Shown: positions 6,658-8,223 of the stretch, piece by piece
How positions within the stretch are numbered: position 1 is the first letter of the stretch
How the letters are laid out: every line of letters begins with the position of its first letter
Assembly (NCBI GenBank): GCA_003136915.1
Contig: PLEB01000220.1
Location: 1-8,223 of the forward strand
Length of the DNA: 8,223 bases
Source of the DNA: Chitinophagaceae bacterium
GTDB lineage: Bacteria; Bacteroidota; Bacteroidia; Chitinophagales; Chitinophagaceae
Direction of reading: 5' to 3'
Notes under the pieces: model-generated
Seen by the model: the letters and a program-made list of their open reading frames with translations, nothing else
Database searches by the model: none
Told to the model about the DNA's origin: nothing
Program-made: the position numbers and the translations under genes

Positions 6658-8223
6658 AAAACTACTGTTGTTACCTCTCTTACTGCTGGTAACTGTCTGC
6701 ACTGTTTTTGCACAGGCACCTGTTGCAAAAATCAATGCAACGCCCATTGCGGGCTGTGCTCCGCTGGGTGTATCATTTAGTGATGGTTCAACGGGTAGTC
6801 CCACATCCTGGAACTGGGATTTCGGAGGCGTACCGCCCGCAGTTAATCCGGCTACAGGCACAAACCCAAATGCGGCCGTTATATACTCTGTTCCCGGAAC
6901 CTACACGGTTAACCTTACTGTAACTAATGCCTTTGGTTCAAGCACGGCAACGCCAGTCACCATTACGGTATATCCGGTTCCCACTGCAGATTTTACCTCG
7001 AGTATTACGAGCGGTTGTTTTCCAATTTCGGTCCAGTTTACAGATAATTCCAATCCGGGACCAGGCGCATCCATCGTCAGCTGGACATGGTCATATGGCG
7101 ACGGGAACGTGGATCTGAACATTCAGAATCCCACGCATCTATATACTGCCGGAGGCAGCTTTCCTGTTAATTTATATGTCCAAAATAATTACGGATGTCA
7201 TGGTACAGCAAATATTAAATCCGGCGCCATTGTATTAACCAATGGGGTACTTCCGAATTTCAGCACTGCCCTGTCGAACAGTTGCACCCCGCCTGCGACC
7301 GCCACTTTTACTAACCAGACAACAGGTCCTCCTGGAGTACTCACTTATGTTTGGGATTTTGGAGACGGATCACCAACATCGAATGTAACCTCGCCTGTAC
7401 ATCCTTATGCCGCAGTGGGCCCATATACGGTAAAGTTGTTGGCGACAAGCTCTCAGGGTTGCCAGGCCACGGATTCGGCAGTTGTAACTATTACTTCCAG
7501 TCCGAATAATTCCAATTTTACCTACCAGTCCAGCGTATGTATTAATTCCCCAGTGACTTTTACCAATACTTCCTCTCCTTTCCCTACGAGTTCGAGCTGG
7601 GATTACGGCGATGGTTCACCCCTGGATAATGTCAGAAATGGCCTACACACGTATGCAGCTGCTGGCACATATCATGTCACCCTGAACAATACATTTGCAA
7701 CCTGTAATGGTTCCGTGACCCAGGACATCACGGTAGTCAACGCGCCAACTGCGGCATTTACCGGCACTAACCTGTCTGGTTGCCAAACACCATTAACTGC
7801 AAGTTTTACAGATCAATCAGTCGGTGCCACATCATGGTTATGGAATTTCGGAGACGGAACCACATCGACCTTTCAAAATCCAACTCATCCATATAATGCT
7901 TACGGCAGTTTCAACGTTACCCTTACTGCATCAAGTGCCACAGGATGTTCAAATTCTTTAACAAAATCAGCTTTCGTAAACATATCAAAACCAATTGTCA
8001 GCATACCAAATCTGCCTGCGTTTGGCTGCGCTCCGTTTACCTATAACCCATCCTTGTCTGTGACCGCAGTAGATGGAGTTGCCAGCTATCATTGGGATTT
8101 TGGAAACGGGTTTGTTTTTAATGGCGTTTCTCCACCAGCACAAACTTACGCAAGTGGCTCTTATACAGTCAGCCTGACCATTACCACCAATGGTGGTTGC
8201 ATTGCAACTGCAACGGGCACTGT
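6650..8223 (+). CDS. Large secreted protein of tandem PKD domains, 3' end outside window
   Basis: The frame is open from 6623 to the right edge; 524 residues are visible from TTG at 6650. The first 22 residues (NRK, then LLLLPLLLLVTVCTVFAQ) are a complete signal peptide ending in AQ. An in-frame TGA at 6620-6622 and the lack of any in-frame ATG or GTG before the signal peptide leave TTG as the best start. Six PKD-like domains follow, marked by the WDFGDG-type turn at W56, W147, W235, W317, W398 and W482, about 81-91 residues apart; each has the downstream HxYxxxGxYxVxL-type strand or a close variant. Domains 2-6 each contain a cysteine pair. In Bacteroidota such proteins are usually very long surface or secreted proteins that end in a type IX sorting or gliding-motility C-terminal domain; that end is not seen, so this is inference. 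Roles proposed for such proteins include adhesion and carbohydrate or protein binding. Confidence 0.9.
   Translation, partial: MNRKLLLLPLLLLVTVCTVFAQAPVAKINATPIAGCAPLGVSFSDGSTGSPTSWNWDFGGVPPAVNPATGTNPNAAVIYSVPGTYTVNLTVTNAFGSSTATPVTITVYPVPTADFTSSITSGCFPISVQFTDNSNPGPGASIVSWTWSYGDGNVDLNIQNPTHLYTAGGSFPVNLYVQNNYGCHGTANIKSGAIVLTNGVLPNFSTALSNSCTPPATATFTNQTTGPPGVLTYVWDFGDGSPTSNVTSPVHPYAAVGPYTVKLLATSSQGCQATDSAVVTITSSPNNSNFTYQSSVCINSPVTFTNTSSPFPTSSSWDYGDGSPLDNVRNGLHTYAAAGTYHVTLNNTFATCNGSVTQDITVVNAPTAAFTGTNLSGCQTPLTASFTDQSVGATSWLWNFGDGTTSTFQNPTHPYNAYGSFNVTLTASSATGCSNSLTKSAFVNISKPIVSIPNLPAFGCAPFTYNPSLSVTAVDGVASYHWDFGNGFVFNGVSPPAQTYASGSYTVSLTITTNGGCIATATGT
6725..8223 (+). repeat. Six tandem PKD-domain units (protein-level repeat)
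   Basis: The units are recognisable at protein level only; the DNA copies are well diverged, arguing against recent tandem duplication. The core turns read WDFGGV (56-61), WSYGDG (147-152), WDFGDG (235-240), WDYGDG (317-322), WNFGDG (398-403) and WDFGNG (482-487). The starting cysteines are C36, C123, C212, C297, C378 and C460, and the closing cysteines of units 2-6 are C183, C271, C352, C433 and C517. The last unit is cut by the window edge near its end. Confidence 0.85.

Noticed and set aside
6468..6728. An 86-codon minus-strand open frame across the gap and the PKD gene start
   Set aside because: It overlaps the signal-peptide coding part of a well-supported gene, has a mixed composition without domain likeness, and no start context. 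I take it as a shadow.
1..8223. A defence, mobile or biosynthetic system
   Set aside because: No nuclease, helicase, transposase, recombinase, toxin-antitoxin pair, direct-repeat array or biosynthetic enzyme cluster could be recognised on either strand.

Overview
The window looks like ordinary chromosome of a member of the Bacteroidota, most likely Chitinophagales or a close relative. The grounds are a large exported protein joining macroglobulin-like (MG2) segments to a barrel-less TonB plug domain, a secreted protein built of tandem PKD domains, signal peptides ending in AQ, a lipoprotein with Cys followed by KK, and start codons without clear Shine-Dalgarno sequences. Base composition is moderate throughout, and no transposase, integrase, tRNA, rRNA or CRISPR array is visible. 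The genus cannot be fixed from the sequence alone.

Left part (1-1130, minus strand): a Nif3-like dinuclear-metal protein gene is followed after 3 bp by the 5' part of a coiled-coil/zinc-ribbon protein gene (COG1579 type) that runs off the left edge. The two form a compact operon. The Nif3 protein appears to be the short form, without the PII/CutA-like insert that most Bacteroidota homologues carry.

Middle part (1197-4346): an exported DinB-family protein gene (plus) converges on a large gene (minus) for an 800-residue exported MG2/plug protein. Between their stop codons lies a striking array of 7-bp units arranged as an inverted repeat (1846-1940), probably a bidirectional terminator or an interspersed repeat element.

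Right part (4428-8223, plus strand): an M32 carboxypeptidase with all family motifs intact is followed by a small lipocalin-like lipoprotein gene. After a 271-bp gap comes the start of a large secreted protein with six PKD domains in the window. It is open to the right edge and appears to start at TTG.

The genes do not add up to one pathway. They are housekeeping or peptidase functions mixed with cell-surface proteins. I see no convincing new multi-gene system. The points most worth a second look are the heptamer inverted repeat, the insert-less Nif3, the TTG start overlapped by a 12-codon reading frame, the cysteine pattern of the PKD domains, and the MG2/plug fusion.
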